A program made the position numbers and the translations under genes. From NCBI RefSeq assembly GCF_018987235.1, contig NZ_CP072197.1:2170001-2234000 (forward strand): DNA of 64,000 bases, read 5' to 3'. This document shows, piece by piece, positions 36,543-44,780 of the stretch. This stretch comes from Lactobacillus crispatus (GTDB taxonomy: Bacteria > Bacillota > Bacilli > Lactobacillales > Lactobacillaceae). The first letter of the stretch is position 1, and each line of letters starts with the position of its first letter. Under the pieces are notes generated by a model. That model did no database searches. It was not told the DNA's origin and saw only the letters and a program-made list of their open reading frames with translations.

Positions 36543-36560
36543 GGAAATAATTAAATTTTG

Positions 36561-36600
36561 AAAAAGAGGACCAGCCAATTTTGACTAGTCCTCTTTTATT
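36561..36600 (+). terminator. Terminator after purine permease 1
   Basis: AAAAGAGGAC pairs with GTCCTCTTTT. Confidence 0.85.
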
Positions 36601-36604
36601 GCGG

Positions 36605-36736
36605 TTATTTTTCAAGCAAAAAATCAATAATATTCTGATGAATTATCCCATTGCGACTCATATCAAACTTGTCCATTGAAAGGACATATTTTGGATAATT
36701 GTCCGCAATGCCATCATATGCACCGAATTCACGTTC
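36605..36736 (-). pseudogene. C-terminal remnant of an AAA-ATPase/DUF4143-type protein
   Basis: Read leftward, 43 codons stay open to a TAA at 36605 and read like a protein tail: ADNYPKYVLSMDKFDMSRNG, then IIHQNIIDFLLEK. This matches my memory of the C-terminus of AAA_14/DUF4143 ATPases; the intact relative in this window is at 44778. An in-frame stop precedes it, and the rest of the gene is gone. The palindrome array at 36753-36850 lies exactly where its promoter would be. Confidence 0.6.
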
Positions 36737-36752
36737 GATTTACCTCATTTAT

Positions 36753-36850
36753 TATCGATTATAATCGATATAAATACAAAAATCATCAATCTTATCGATT
36801 ATAATCGATAAGATTATTAAAAATGGGTGCTTTATCGAATATAGTCGATG
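36753..36850. repeat. Three palindromic iterons spaced exactly 40 bp
   Basis: TATCGATTATAATCGATA occurs at 36753-36770 and 36793-36810, and a degenerate copy TATCGAATATAGTCGATG at 36833-36850. The middle copy extends to a 28-bp perfect palindrome (36788-36815). Each centre contains TATAAT-like sequence. The array lies between the ATPase remnant (leftward) and the Rgg gene (rightward), so it may belong to either. Comparison with the array at 44637 favours the ATPase. Confidence 0.85.
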
Positions 36851-36914
36851 TTTTTTGATAACTTAGCCTTTTTTTAGTATTATTCATCAATAAAAAATAA
36901 AAGAAGGTAGTCCT

Positions 36915-37728
36915 GTGACCATTGGTGAGGCATTAAAACAAATTAGACATGAATTATATCTTACTCAAGAGCAAATGTGTGCAGGTGTTGTAACTCGCTC
37001 CTTTTACGCTAAAGTTGAAAGCGGAAGAAATAGAATCAGCGCCGATAAATTAACTGAAATTCTATTTGAACACGATATTGATATTACATATTTTTATCAA
37101 TTGCTTCGCAATACCTATAGCTCCCAATCTAAATTAAAAGATGAACCAGGCTTTTAATAGTGGAAAAATTGAACTAATTGAACAAAATTATCATAAAATT
37201 CTTCTTCAATCTAATTCAAGCATTCTAAAACTGAGAGCTATGATTTCAGTAGCTAATCTAAAAGATGAATTAAACTTAATTGATCCCAAAGTAAAAGAAA
37301 AGCTTTTCGTTGAATTTGATGAAGGAGCAAATTGGATGACCAGACCTGATTTACTGCGATTATTTACAGATACAATGCCACTATGGGATTCATCTGACTT
37401 ATCATTTTTTATCGGCAGGCTACTTGCGAAAGTACAAAAGGAGCATAATATACCTGAATTACTACAAGAAAGATATCTTCGCGTCTTCGAGAATTATTTA
37501 GCGGTATATTATAAGAAAAATAATCCTGTAAAAACCATAGATGTAAATGTTCAAAAAATATTTGATTATATTCTTAATCTAGAACCTACGGTACATTTCT
37601 TGCTTTACAAGATTGCTGCAGTATATTTGCAAAATTTATTTCTTGGTAACAAGGAAGAGGCACAAAAAATTAAAGACGAAATGAAAAAATATGGCTATCA
37701 AGATATAGTTAAAACTTGGCCAAAATGA
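36915..37728 (+). pseudogene. Rgg/MutR-family regulator gene with a frameshift
   Basis: 36915-37157 encodes an XRE-type HTH (TIGEALKQIRHELYLTQEQM, then YAKVESGRNRIS), and 37141-37728 the helical Rgg C-terminal domain (ending YGYQDIVKTWPK). The frames join if one A is removed from the A4 run at 37136-37139 (SKLK then MNQAFNSGK). A repaired protein would be about 271 residues. It is followed by an ABC transporter that it probably controlled. A homopolymer sequencing error is possible. The internal ATG at 37141 has no clear ribosome site of its own. Confidence 0.8.
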
Positions 37729-37798
37729 TTTTGTATAGTATGTGATACGAAACAACTCGATGCTGATTAATATCCTGTATGATTTAATTATTATTTAT

Positions 37799-37827
37799 AG
37801 GCATGGCACAACAGCCGTGCCTTTTTT
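37799..37827 (+). terminator. Terminator between the Rgg gene and the ABC transporter
   Basis: GGCATGGC / GCCGTGCC with loop ACAACA is followed by T6. It ends directly before the ribosome site of the ABC gene, so that operon either has regulated read-through or a promoter within 37729-37798. Confidence 0.85.
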
Positions 37828-37839
37828 GAAAGGATATTT

Positions 37840-38457
37840 ATGATCAAAGTTGAAAACCTAACTATCACAACCAGACAACCAATTTTAAAGAGTTTTACGA
37901 CTACTTTTAAAACTAGAAATATCTATCAAATTATGGCAGAAAATGGTGCTGGCAAAAGCACCTTTCTTAAAGCATTAACCCAACTAGTTAACTATAAAGG
38001 GGCTATCACTTTTGATAATATGCCATTTAACCAAGCTAAGGAGAAAATATTTTTCTTCGAAGAAAACAATTGGATGGATTCAAACCTAAACAGCTTAGAT
38101 TATCTCCAATTTGTGAAAGTTTCATGGCATTCGCAACACGATATAGATACAGAACTCAGCTTTTGGGGAATAGATCAATTTGCAAAAGTACCCATTAAAA
38201 AATATTCTCTAGGGATGAAACAGAAATTAATTATCGCTATATACTTAGTCAGTGATGCCCAATATTTATTAATGGATGAGATTACCAATGGCTTAGATGA
38301 AGAAAACAGAAACAAGCTCTACTGTAGATTAAACGATTTGATCAGTTTAAATGACAAATGCATTATTCTAACCTCTCACTATGCAAACGAAATTAATAAT
38401 TTACATAACGTCACCAAGTTAAAACTAGAGAATTTAACAATGAATGAGGTGAAATAA
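37840..38457 (+). CDS. ABC transporter ATPase (BcrA/NukF-like)
   Basis: A 205-residue ATPase with Walker A AENGAGKST, signature YSLGMKQKL and Walker B YLLMDEITNGLD. This short form pairs with a separate permease, as in bacteriocin immunity or peptide-resistance transporters. GAAAGG precedes the ATG. It ends in a TAATG overlap with the permease gene. Substrate unknown. Confidence 0.88.
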   Translation: MIKVENLTITTRQPILKSFTTTFKTRNIYQIMAENGAGKSTFLKALTQLVNYKGAITFDNMPFNQAKEKIFFFEENNWMDSNLNSLDYLQFVKVSWHSQHDIDTELSFWGIDQFAKVPIKKYSLGMKQKLIIAIYLVSDAQYLLMDEITNGLDEENRNKLYCRLNDLISLNDKCIILTSHYANEINNLHNVTKLKLENLTMNEVK

Positions 38458-39608
38458 TGGCTTATATTCAATTTCAGCTAAAGAAGGTTTTCAAAAATAA
38501 CATTTTTCTAATTACAGTACCATTATTACTAATAATTTCTTTTATCGTGCTCGGTCTTAATGCGACCACTTCTAGGAGTATGTCCTTAGAAAATCAAGCT
38601 AAGGGAAATTTAGCTATGCAAAATAACGCTATTGAACAAATGGAACATTCCTTAAAGCATTACAAAAAGAATGGCGAAGCATATAACTTAACCAAACAAA
38701 GTATTTCAGATACTAAAAAACAGCGCAAAGATAGTCAGAATCTACTCAATGCATTCAAGCAACAAAATTGGCAAGAAGTTTATCACTATCAGCTAAAAGC
38801 CGCAAATTTGGCTAAAAATATTCAATTAAAAAATCATAATGTCAGCAACGATGAAAAAAATGCTCTAACTAAAAATGTAAAATTTTTTGAATATTTAACT
38901 AAACATCCACTTCCGTATGAAGACACTCCACCCGTGACTGGAATTCAATTTTTATTAGATTTAAATCAACTATACCTGCCATTTTTATTCATTTTAGTAG
39001 TCACCTTTATTTTGACTCAACTCTATACTTCAAAATACAAAAACAAAGCAGATATTAGTTCATTGCTGCCAATCACTAATAATCATAGATATGTATTTGA
39101 TAATTTAATTGGCATAATCATCGCAGGTGGTATTTTCTACCTACTCAATATTTTAATATTCATAGTTGCAACACTAATTTTTAAAACTGGCAATCTGAAT
39201 TATCCATTCTATCTCTACAAAAATCTAACCGGACAAACACTTAACGAGTATGTACCAACGCTAAAAATTATCATGCCAATCCTAGTACTTCAGCTTTTAG
39301 TGGGATTATTTATCATCAACTTTATCCAATTAATTTCTAATGTCGTACGTGACAAGTTTCCTACCTTATTTATTACGCTGATTTTGTTAATAGGAGTAAG
39401 TGTTTCAAGCACCGTGATTGAGCCGTTGCAAAAAGCAGCAGCATGGTTACCTACCACCTACTTTAATGTTATTGGTATAGTTTCTGGGAAAATTGCAGTG
39501 CAATATCATAATAATCAAGTAACTTTTATCTCTGGCTTAATCACATTGATTGCTGGCATACTAATTACCTATTGCCTAGGCTTAATTATCAATAAAATTA
39601 GACATTAA
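38457..39608 (+). CDS. ABC transporter permease (ABC-2 type)
   Basis: A 383-residue membrane protein. A first helix (about 15-35) is followed by an external segment of about 140 residues rich in Lys, Gln and Asn, then five or six helices. This is the layout of ABC-2 permeases with a large extracellular loop. It is coupled to the ATPase by a one-base overlap. It is probably an exporter or immunity transporter; no toxin gene is adjacent. Confidence 0.82.
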   Translation: MAYIQFQLKKVFKNNIFLITVPLLLIISFIVLGLNATTSRSMSLENQAKGNLAMQNNAIEQMEHSLKHYKKNGEAYNLTKQSISDTKKQRKDSQNLLNAFKQQNWQEVYHYQLKAANLAKNIQLKNHNVSNDEKNALTKNVKFFEYLTKHPLPYEDTPPVTGIQFLLDLNQLYLPFLFILVVTFILTQLYTSKYKNKADISSLLPITNNHRYVFDNLIGIIIAGGIFYLLNILIFIVATLIFKTGNLNYPFYLYKNLTGQTLNEYVPTLKIIMPILVLQLLVGLFIINFIQLISNVVRDKFPTLFITLILLIGVSVSSTVIEPLQKAAAWLPTTYFNVIGIVSGKIAVQYHNNQVTFISGLITLIAGILITYCLGLIINKIRH

Positions 39609-39611
39609 CCA

Positions 39612-39644
39612 AAAAAGATTGCCTCAAACGACAATCTTTTTTTC
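39612..39644 (+). terminator. Terminator after the ABC permease
   Basis: AAAAAGATTG pairs with CAATCTTTTT. Confidence 0.88.
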
Positions 39645-39658
39645 ATTCCCCAGGAAAT
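39645..39658. repeat. Dispersed palindrome copy (one mismatch)
   Basis: ATTCCCCAGGAAAT lies between the terminator and the stop codon of the MerR-like gene. Confidence 0.45.
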
Positions 39659-39659
39659 A

Positions 39660-40385
39660 TTACCGCCCTACTTCCAAACAATAGGACTTTTCATGACAAT
39701 CGGGGCAGCGCAGTCTTCTCATCTTGGGCGTATGTGCAGCAAATATGAACGTTCTAAACGATGGAACAAAAGTATGACCACAATGCGGACACACATACGC
39801 TACTGCCTTGTAATAGTTTAGACTTAGCTTAAATGCACCAAATACAACAACGAGTAACATTATTCCAACTGAAGCAATTACACCAATATCATTTCCCCGC
39901 TTGCCAAAATAGAAAGCTAAAATAATCCCTATAATCTCAATTGCATCTAACAATAAACCATAAACCAACATTCTTCTTCTGAACTTCTTTAAAATAGTCT
40001 CATTAGTCATCATCTTCGTAAGGTCAGTTAATTCTAAATTACTTTGTTTGGTTAGTATTTTTTGCAAATCATGAAGTTGCTTCTGTTGTGTCTGAAACTT
40101 TTCTATTTCTTCATTATTACTCTGCAATTGCGCATTCACCAATAAAGCCAACGATTCTTGCGCATGGTCAGCCTGCAATAATGTTTTTATCTTAGCTAGA
40201 GAAAAGCCTAATTCTTTTAAATAAATAATCACCTGTAATTGCTGCACTTGATCCTCGTTATAAAAGCGATAGCCATTTTCTGCCTTAGTTGGTTTAAGTA
40301 GCCCTTTTTGATCATAAAAACGTAATGTACGCGTACTTACTTGCAATTTTTTAGCAACTTCACCAATTCCATGTCTTTCTGACAT
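39660..40385 (-). CDS. MerR-type HTH protein with membrane helices and zinc ribbon
   Basis: A 241-residue protein with an unusual order: MerR HTH (residues 1-70; VSTRTLRFYDQKGLLKP), coiled coil (about 75-120), two transmembrane helices (about 135-185), then a C-terminal zinc ribbon with CPHCGH and CPDCHEKSYC. It would hold a DNA-binding domain at the membrane with a redox- or metal-responsive tail. It is leftward and alone; the target may be the divergent purine permease 2, 180 bp away, but no operator was recognised. Confidence 0.82.
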   Translation of the reverse strand: MSERHGIGEVAKKLQVSTRTLRFYDQKGLLKPTKAENGYRFYNEDQVQQLQVIIYLKELGFSLAKIKTLLQADHAQESLALLVNAQLQSNNEEIEKFQTQQKQLHDLQKILTKQSNLELTDLTKMMTNETILKKFRRRMLVYGLLLDAIEIIGIILAFYFGKRGNDIGVIASVGIMLLVVVFGAFKLSLNYYKAVAYVCPHCGHTFVPSFRTFIFAAHTPKMRRLRCPDCHEKSYCLEVGR

Positions 40386-40568
40386 TACTTTTCACCTGCT
40401 TTCTAATTCAAATATACGGTTTTACGCAAGGTAAAGGTCAAGAGTTTTTCAAAATAAAGCGTATTCATTATCAAAATCGAATAAAGTCGTTTTATTCTAT
40501 TGAAATTATTAACTATTTAAGTATAATTCTAATTGAATGTTCATATTATACAGACTATGGAGGAATAA

Positions 40569-41879
40569 ATGAATTCTATCAGCAAGTTTTTTCATCTAAA
40601 AGAGAACAATACCTCTTTTAAAACAGAATTATTGGCTGGTCTTACTACTTTTGTAAGTATGTCATACATTCTGTTCGTTAACCCAAACGTCCTAGGTGCC
40701 AGCGGTATGGATAAAGGTGCTCTATTCACCGTTACTGCATTGTCGGCTGCCTTTACCTGTATCGTAATGGGGCTTATCGCTAACTACCCAATTGCTTCCG
40801 CACCAACTTTGGGCTTAAACGCCTTCTTTACCTATACTGTTTGTTTAGGCATGAAGGTTAAGTGGCAAACTGCTTTAGCAGCTGTTTTCGTTGCATCAAT
40901 TCTGTTCATTTTGTTAACTGTCTTTAAGGTACGTGAAATGATCATTGATGCCATCCCTGCCGATATTAAATATGCTATTTCCGCAGGTATCGGCTTATTC
41001 ATCGCCTTTATCGGTTTGCAAGGTGGTAAGTTGATTCAAAACAGTGATTCTACCTTAGTTACTATTGGTAGTCTCAACAACCCTACTGTTTGGATCACTA
41101 TCTTTGGTTTAATCATTACTATTTTCTTAATGATTGCCAGAGTTCCAGGTGCCATCTTCATCGGAATGATCGCCGCTGCTGTTTTTGGCATAGTGACTGG
41201 TCAAATTCCCATGCCTAAAGGCGTTATCTCTTCAGTTCCAAGCATTGCTCCAACTTTTGGTCAAGCAGTCTTCCATATTGGCGATATTAATACCGTTCAA
41301 ATGTGGATCGTTGTCTTTACATTCTTACTTGTTACTTTCTTTGATACCACTGGTACCTTAATTGGTTTGGTTCAACAAGCAGGTCTGATGAAGGACAACA
41401 AGATGCCACGTGCTGGTGAAGCTCTAGCAGCTGATTCCAGTGGTATGTTGGTCGGTTCTGTTCTTGGTACCTCACCTGTCGGTGCCTTCGTTGAATCAAG
41501 TTCTGGTATCGCTGTTGGTGGTCGTACCGGTTTAACTGCCGTTTGGGTTGGTATTTTCTTCCTTATTTCAACTATCTTCAGTCCAATTTTGAGTGTTTTC
41601 ACTACCCAAGTTACAGCACCCGCTTTAATTATTGTTGGGGTATTAATGGCCGAAAACTTGGCACACGTTCACTGGACTAATCTTGAAATTGCCATCCCAT
41701 GTTTCTTAATCGCATTGGGAATGCCTCTTACATACTCTATTTCAGACGGACTTGGCTGGGGTTTGATTGTCTACCCTGTATCAATGATCGCAGCCAAGCG
41801 TTTCAAAGAAATCACGCCAATGATGTGGATTTTGTTTATTGTTTTCGTAATCTACTTCGTTGTGCTGAATGTAAAATAA
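40569..41879 (+). CDS. NCS2/AzgA-type purine permease, paralogue 2
   Basis: A 436-residue permease with the same blocks as paralogue 1 (GLTTFVSMSYILFVNP, APTLGLNAFFTYTV, PVGAFVESSSGIAVGGRTGL). TGGAGG precedes the ATG. It is the closest relative of paralogue 1, so the two probably arose by duplication. A separate terminator ends it. Confidence 0.93.
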   Translation: MNSISKFFHLKENNTSFKTELLAGLTTFVSMSYILFVNPNVLGASGMDKGALFTVTALSAAFTCIVMGLIANYPIASAPTLGLNAFFTYTVCLGMKVKWQTALAAVFVASILFILLTVFKVREMIIDAIPADIKYAISAGIGLFIAFIGLQGGKLIQNSDSTLVTIGSLNNPTVWITIFGLIITIFLMIARVPGAIFIGMIAAAVFGIVTGQIPMPKGVISSVPSIAPTFGQAVFHIGDINTVQMWIVVFTFLLVTFFDTTGTLIGLVQQAGLMKDNKMPRAGEALAADSSGMLVGSVLGTSPVGAFVESSSGIAVGGRTGLTAVWVGIFFLISTIFSPILSVFTTQVTAPALIIVGVLMAENLAHVHWTNLEIAIPCFLIALGMPLTYSISDGLGWGLIVYPVSMIAAKRFKEITPMMWILFIVFVIYFVVLNVK

Positions 41880-41930
41880 TTCTATCTTATAAACCCTATC
41901 TTACTTTTACATTAATAGATACCCCCATCT

Positions 41931-41960
41931 AACCAAGTAGCATGTCTACTTGGTTTTTAT
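41931..41960 (+). terminator. Terminator after purine permease 2
   Basis: The perfect 10-bp stem AACCAAGTAG / CTACTTGGTT is followed by TTTAT. Confidence 0.9.
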
Positions 41961-42045
41961 TCTAAAAAGATGTCTGTTAATAGTATGGATGATGACAGCA
42001 GATTCTATTAGATGATATAATAATCAAAGAAAGGCTGTGACTAAA

Positions 42046-42312
42046 ATGAAATCATATAAAAAAATTCAAGCTAATGTTGACTCCTCACTAGCACTTCAAG
42101 CAGAAGGAATTTTTCAAGATATAGGGCTCAATACCACTACCGCAATAAATGTGTTCTTAAAGAAAGTTGTGGCAACTGGTGGTATCCCATTTGAATTAAA
42201 AGAAACTCCTGAACAAAAAGCCTCAAGAGAATTAATTCAAAGCATCTCAAAAATCCCCCACAAAGAAGCTAAAACCAAAAAAGAAATTGAGGATTGGCTA
42301 GATGAGGACTAA
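42046..42312 (+). CDS. RelB/DinJ-family antitoxin
   Basis: An 88-residue protein with an N-terminal ribbon-helix-helix (QANVDSSLALQAEGIFQDIG, then TTAINVFLKKVVATGGIPFE) typical of RelB/DinJ, and a charged C-terminal tail that should bind the toxin. It overlaps the toxin gene by 11 bases. ATG 42046 is preferred over GTG 42037, which lies too close to the AAAGG ribosome site. Confidence 0.88.
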   Translation: MKSYKKIQANVDSSLALQAEGIFQDIGLNTTTAINVFLKKVVATGGIPFELKETPEQKASRELIQSISKIPHKEAKTKKEIEDWLDED

Positions 42313-42634
42313 TGATATTGTAGATATTTATGTTGCTTACATTGATAAGCCTGGAGGAAAAAATAGGCCTGTATTAATAATTAAATTACTAAACAGTAAA
42401 GCTTGGCTGCTAAAAATCACTTCAAAATATAAAGAAAAAAGTGAAAATATCCGAAAGCATTACTTTCCCATTTTTGACTGGAAAAAATATAATTTAGATA
42501 AACCATCATACATTGATACTAAAAATTATTTAATAGTTAATATTAGTGATTTAAATATCGAAAAATACCGAGGCCATTTCTCAATAGCAGATTTACGCAA
42601 ATTAAAAGATTTTATTGACGAAAATTCAAACTAA
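42302..42634 (+). CDS. PemK/MazF-like toxin
   Basis: A 110-residue protein of the SH3-like PemK/MazF type (GGKNRPVLIIKLLNSKAWLL, then KITSKYKEK), which cut mRNA. The usual partner of RelB-type antitoxins is a RelE/YafQ fold, so the pairing here is a mixed one. The overlap with the antitoxin gene supports co-expression. The activity is inferred. Confidence 0.72.
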   Translation: MRTNDIVDIYVAYIDKPGGKNRPVLIIKLLNSKAWLLKITSKYKEKSENIRKHYFPIFDWKKYNLDKPSYIDTKNYLIVNISDLNIEKYRGHFSIADLRKLKDFIDENSN

Positions 42635-42660
42635 GAATTAAGCTATATGTTTTAGTTCCT

Positions 42661-42693
42661 AAACACAATCTCAAATATGAGATTGTGTTTTTA
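42661..42693 (+). terminator. Terminator after the toxin-antitoxin pair
   Basis: The stem AAACACAATCTCA / TGAGATTGTGTTT is followed by TTATTT. Confidence 0.9.
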
Positions 42694-42816
42694 TTTATCC
42701 AAATGGCATCTTTTGATAATCATTTGACGCCTTATGATGTTCGGATTCTTCTAAATTGCCGCTATACTATTTTCAACAAATCGAGTTATGAAAGATTTAT
42801 TTAGGAGGAATTCATT

Positions 42817-43582
42817 ATGACAACTCAAGAAGGAAAAACTGCTTTAATTACTGGTTCATACGGTGGGCTTGGTACCCAATTCGTTAACATTCATGCTTCA
42901 CACGGGGGTGACCTAATCCTAGTTGGTCGCAATGCTAAGAAATTAGCCGATCAACAAAAAGAAGCCCGTAGAAAGTACAACGTAACGGCACATATTATCG
43001 ATGTTGATCTCTCACAACCAGATGCTGCGCAAAAGATCTATGATACTTGCAAAAAGAACGGTTGGACTATTGACTACTTAATCAACAATGCTGGCTTTGG
43101 TGGTCAAGGCGAATTCATTAAAAGAAGTATGGAACAAGACATGTCCATGATCGCCGTTAACATTGAAACGCCTACTCGTTTAACTAAATTATTTTTACCT
43201 GACTTCGTAAAACGCGGCCGTTATGCCTGGCCCACTTCAAGCCGTTTACTACGCTACTAAAGCATACGTTACAAGCTGGTCAAATGCGTTATGGCGTGAA
43301 GTACAAGGCACAGGCGTTACGGTAAGCTGCTTAATGCCTGGCGCTATGCAAACCGGTTTTATCAATCGTGGTGATTTGAGTTCAACTCAATTATTCGCCC
43401 ATGCGGTTAGTCCAGAAGGTGTTGCAAAAGCTGGGTATGAAGGAATGATTGAAGGCAAGCTTAACATTACCGCTGGTTTAACTGCAGCCCAAAAACCATT
43501 CATGAAATTAGCACCAATGTTACCTAAGAAGATGCTCATGAACAATGTTTATAAGATGCAAGAACAAGGTAGTAGAAAGTAA
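42817..43582 (+). pseudogene. Short-chain dehydrogenase gene with internal deletion and frameshift
   Basis: 42817-43260 encodes the Rossmann half (ALITGSYGGLGTQF cofactor loop, INNAGFGG). After PDFVKRG it shifts frame, and 43223-43582 continues with GPLQAVYYATKAYV (the Tyr and Lys of the active site). About a dozen residues around the catalytic Ser, expected as a VSS block, are missing at about 43215-43228. The loss of a number of bases not divisible by three cannot be a simple read error. The ribosome site TAGGAGGA is intact. No active enzyme is expected. Confidence 0.88.
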
Positions 43583-43623
43583 TCAACTTATCTTATAATA
43601 TGGATCAAAAGGATGGTATTTGA

Positions 43624-44610
43624 ATGAATCACTTTATTTTAGATGGTCGCTATGAAGACCTACTCTCTCATTATAAATTTAACGTTGAAGAAGCACTTAA
43701 AAAAGCCAATATTCCTGAAGATTGTTTCAAAAAACTCCATCCTTCAATGAGTGAACAACAATACTACAATTTTATGGCGGCTATTGGTGATCAGATTAGT
43801 GATCCATTCACTCCAATTGAAATTGCAACTACAAATCCAATTGAATCTTTCTCCCCACCAATTTTTGCGGCATATAGTAGCCGTAACGGAGATATTTTTA
43901 TCAAGCGTCTAGCCAAATATAAAAAGCTGATTGGCCCATTATCTTTTAAAATTGATGAGGATAGCAAGCAGCTCTCTATTACCCTAACTCCAAGTAATCA
44001 GCAATATTCCCTACCCTCTTTTCTAGTTTTATCAGAATTTGCATTTTTAGTGGGACTTTTGCGCAAGACGACCAAAGAAGCTATTTCCCCGCTGAAGATC
44101 ACAATGACATCCCCCGTCAATGATGAGCAGGTCATTAACTTCTTTGGCTGCAAAATCGAATCGGGTAAAAGCAACACCATCACTTTTGCCAAAAAAGACT
44201 TGCAGGTCAATTTTATTAGTTATAACTAAGCAATGTGGGATTATTTCAAGCCTGAATTAACTAAACGCTTATCTGAATTATCCGTTGATGATTCAACTAG
44301 TGCTAGAGTACGTAGCATATTGACCGAATTACTCCCTAGTGGTAAATTTACAATTGACGATGTAGCTAAAAAGTTAGGTTATTCTAAACAGACTTTACAG
44401 AGAAAGTTGAGTAGCGAAAACACTACTTTTCAAAAACAACTGAACTCCACCCGAGAAGTTTTAGCGCTAAATTATTTACAAAACACCGATATGACAACTA
44501 GCGATATTGCTTACCTTCTAGGCTATCAGGAATTTAATTCGTTCTTACGTGCCTTCAGCATCTGGAAAGGCATGAGCATTAGCGAATATCGTGAAAAAAT
44601 GAATAAATAA
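43624..44610 (+). pseudogene. AraC-family regulator gene interrupted by a stop codon
   Basis: 43624-44229 encodes an arabinose-binding-type N-terminal domain and 44233-44610 the double HTH (IDDVAKKLGYSKQTLQRKLS, then TSDIAYLLGYQEFNSFLRAF). Both are in the same frame, separated only by TAA at 44227, where CAA (Gln) would restore a 328-residue protein. It lies 42 bp after the broken SDR gene, which it may have regulated. A downstream ATG at 44233 lacks a ribosome site, so an isolated HTH fragment is unlikely to be made efficiently. Confidence 0.85.
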
Positions 44611-44611
44611 T

Positions 44612-44640
44612 AAAAAGCAGATATACTTTCTGTTTTTTTA
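44612..44640 (+). terminator. Weak terminator after the AraC-type gene
   Basis: AAAAAGCAGA and TTCTGTTTTT form a short bulged stem before a T7 run. Confidence 0.5.
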
Positions 44641-44780
44641 CTTTATAAAGGAAATAATATAAAATTTTTGCTATAATTTACTTTATAAAGGAAATAATAT
44701 AAAATTTTTGCTATAATTTACTTTATAAAGGAAATAATATAAAAATTGCTAAAGATTTACTTTATGAAGGAAATAATATG
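44637..44780 (+). repeat. Four tandem 40-bp promoter/ribosome-site repeats
   Basis: Copies of TTTACTTTATAAAGGAAATA start at 44637, 44677, 44717 and 44756 (periods 40, 40, 39). Each contains the palindrome CTTTATAAAG between TTTACT and TAAAA(T/A), which can be -35 and -10 with 17-bp spacing. In the last copy TTTATGAAGGAAATAATATG supplies the Shine-Dalgarno sequence and start codon of the ATPase gene. The array thus repeats the whole expression signal of that gene. Confidence 0.9.

Noticed and set aside
36753..36850. CRISPR-like array
   Set aside because: Only three units, the repeats are palindromic and short, and the spacers are not of CRISPR type; no cas genes are present.
44637..44780. CRISPR array
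   Set aside because: The whole 40-bp unit is repeated, including what would be spacers, and it merges into the start codon of a gene.
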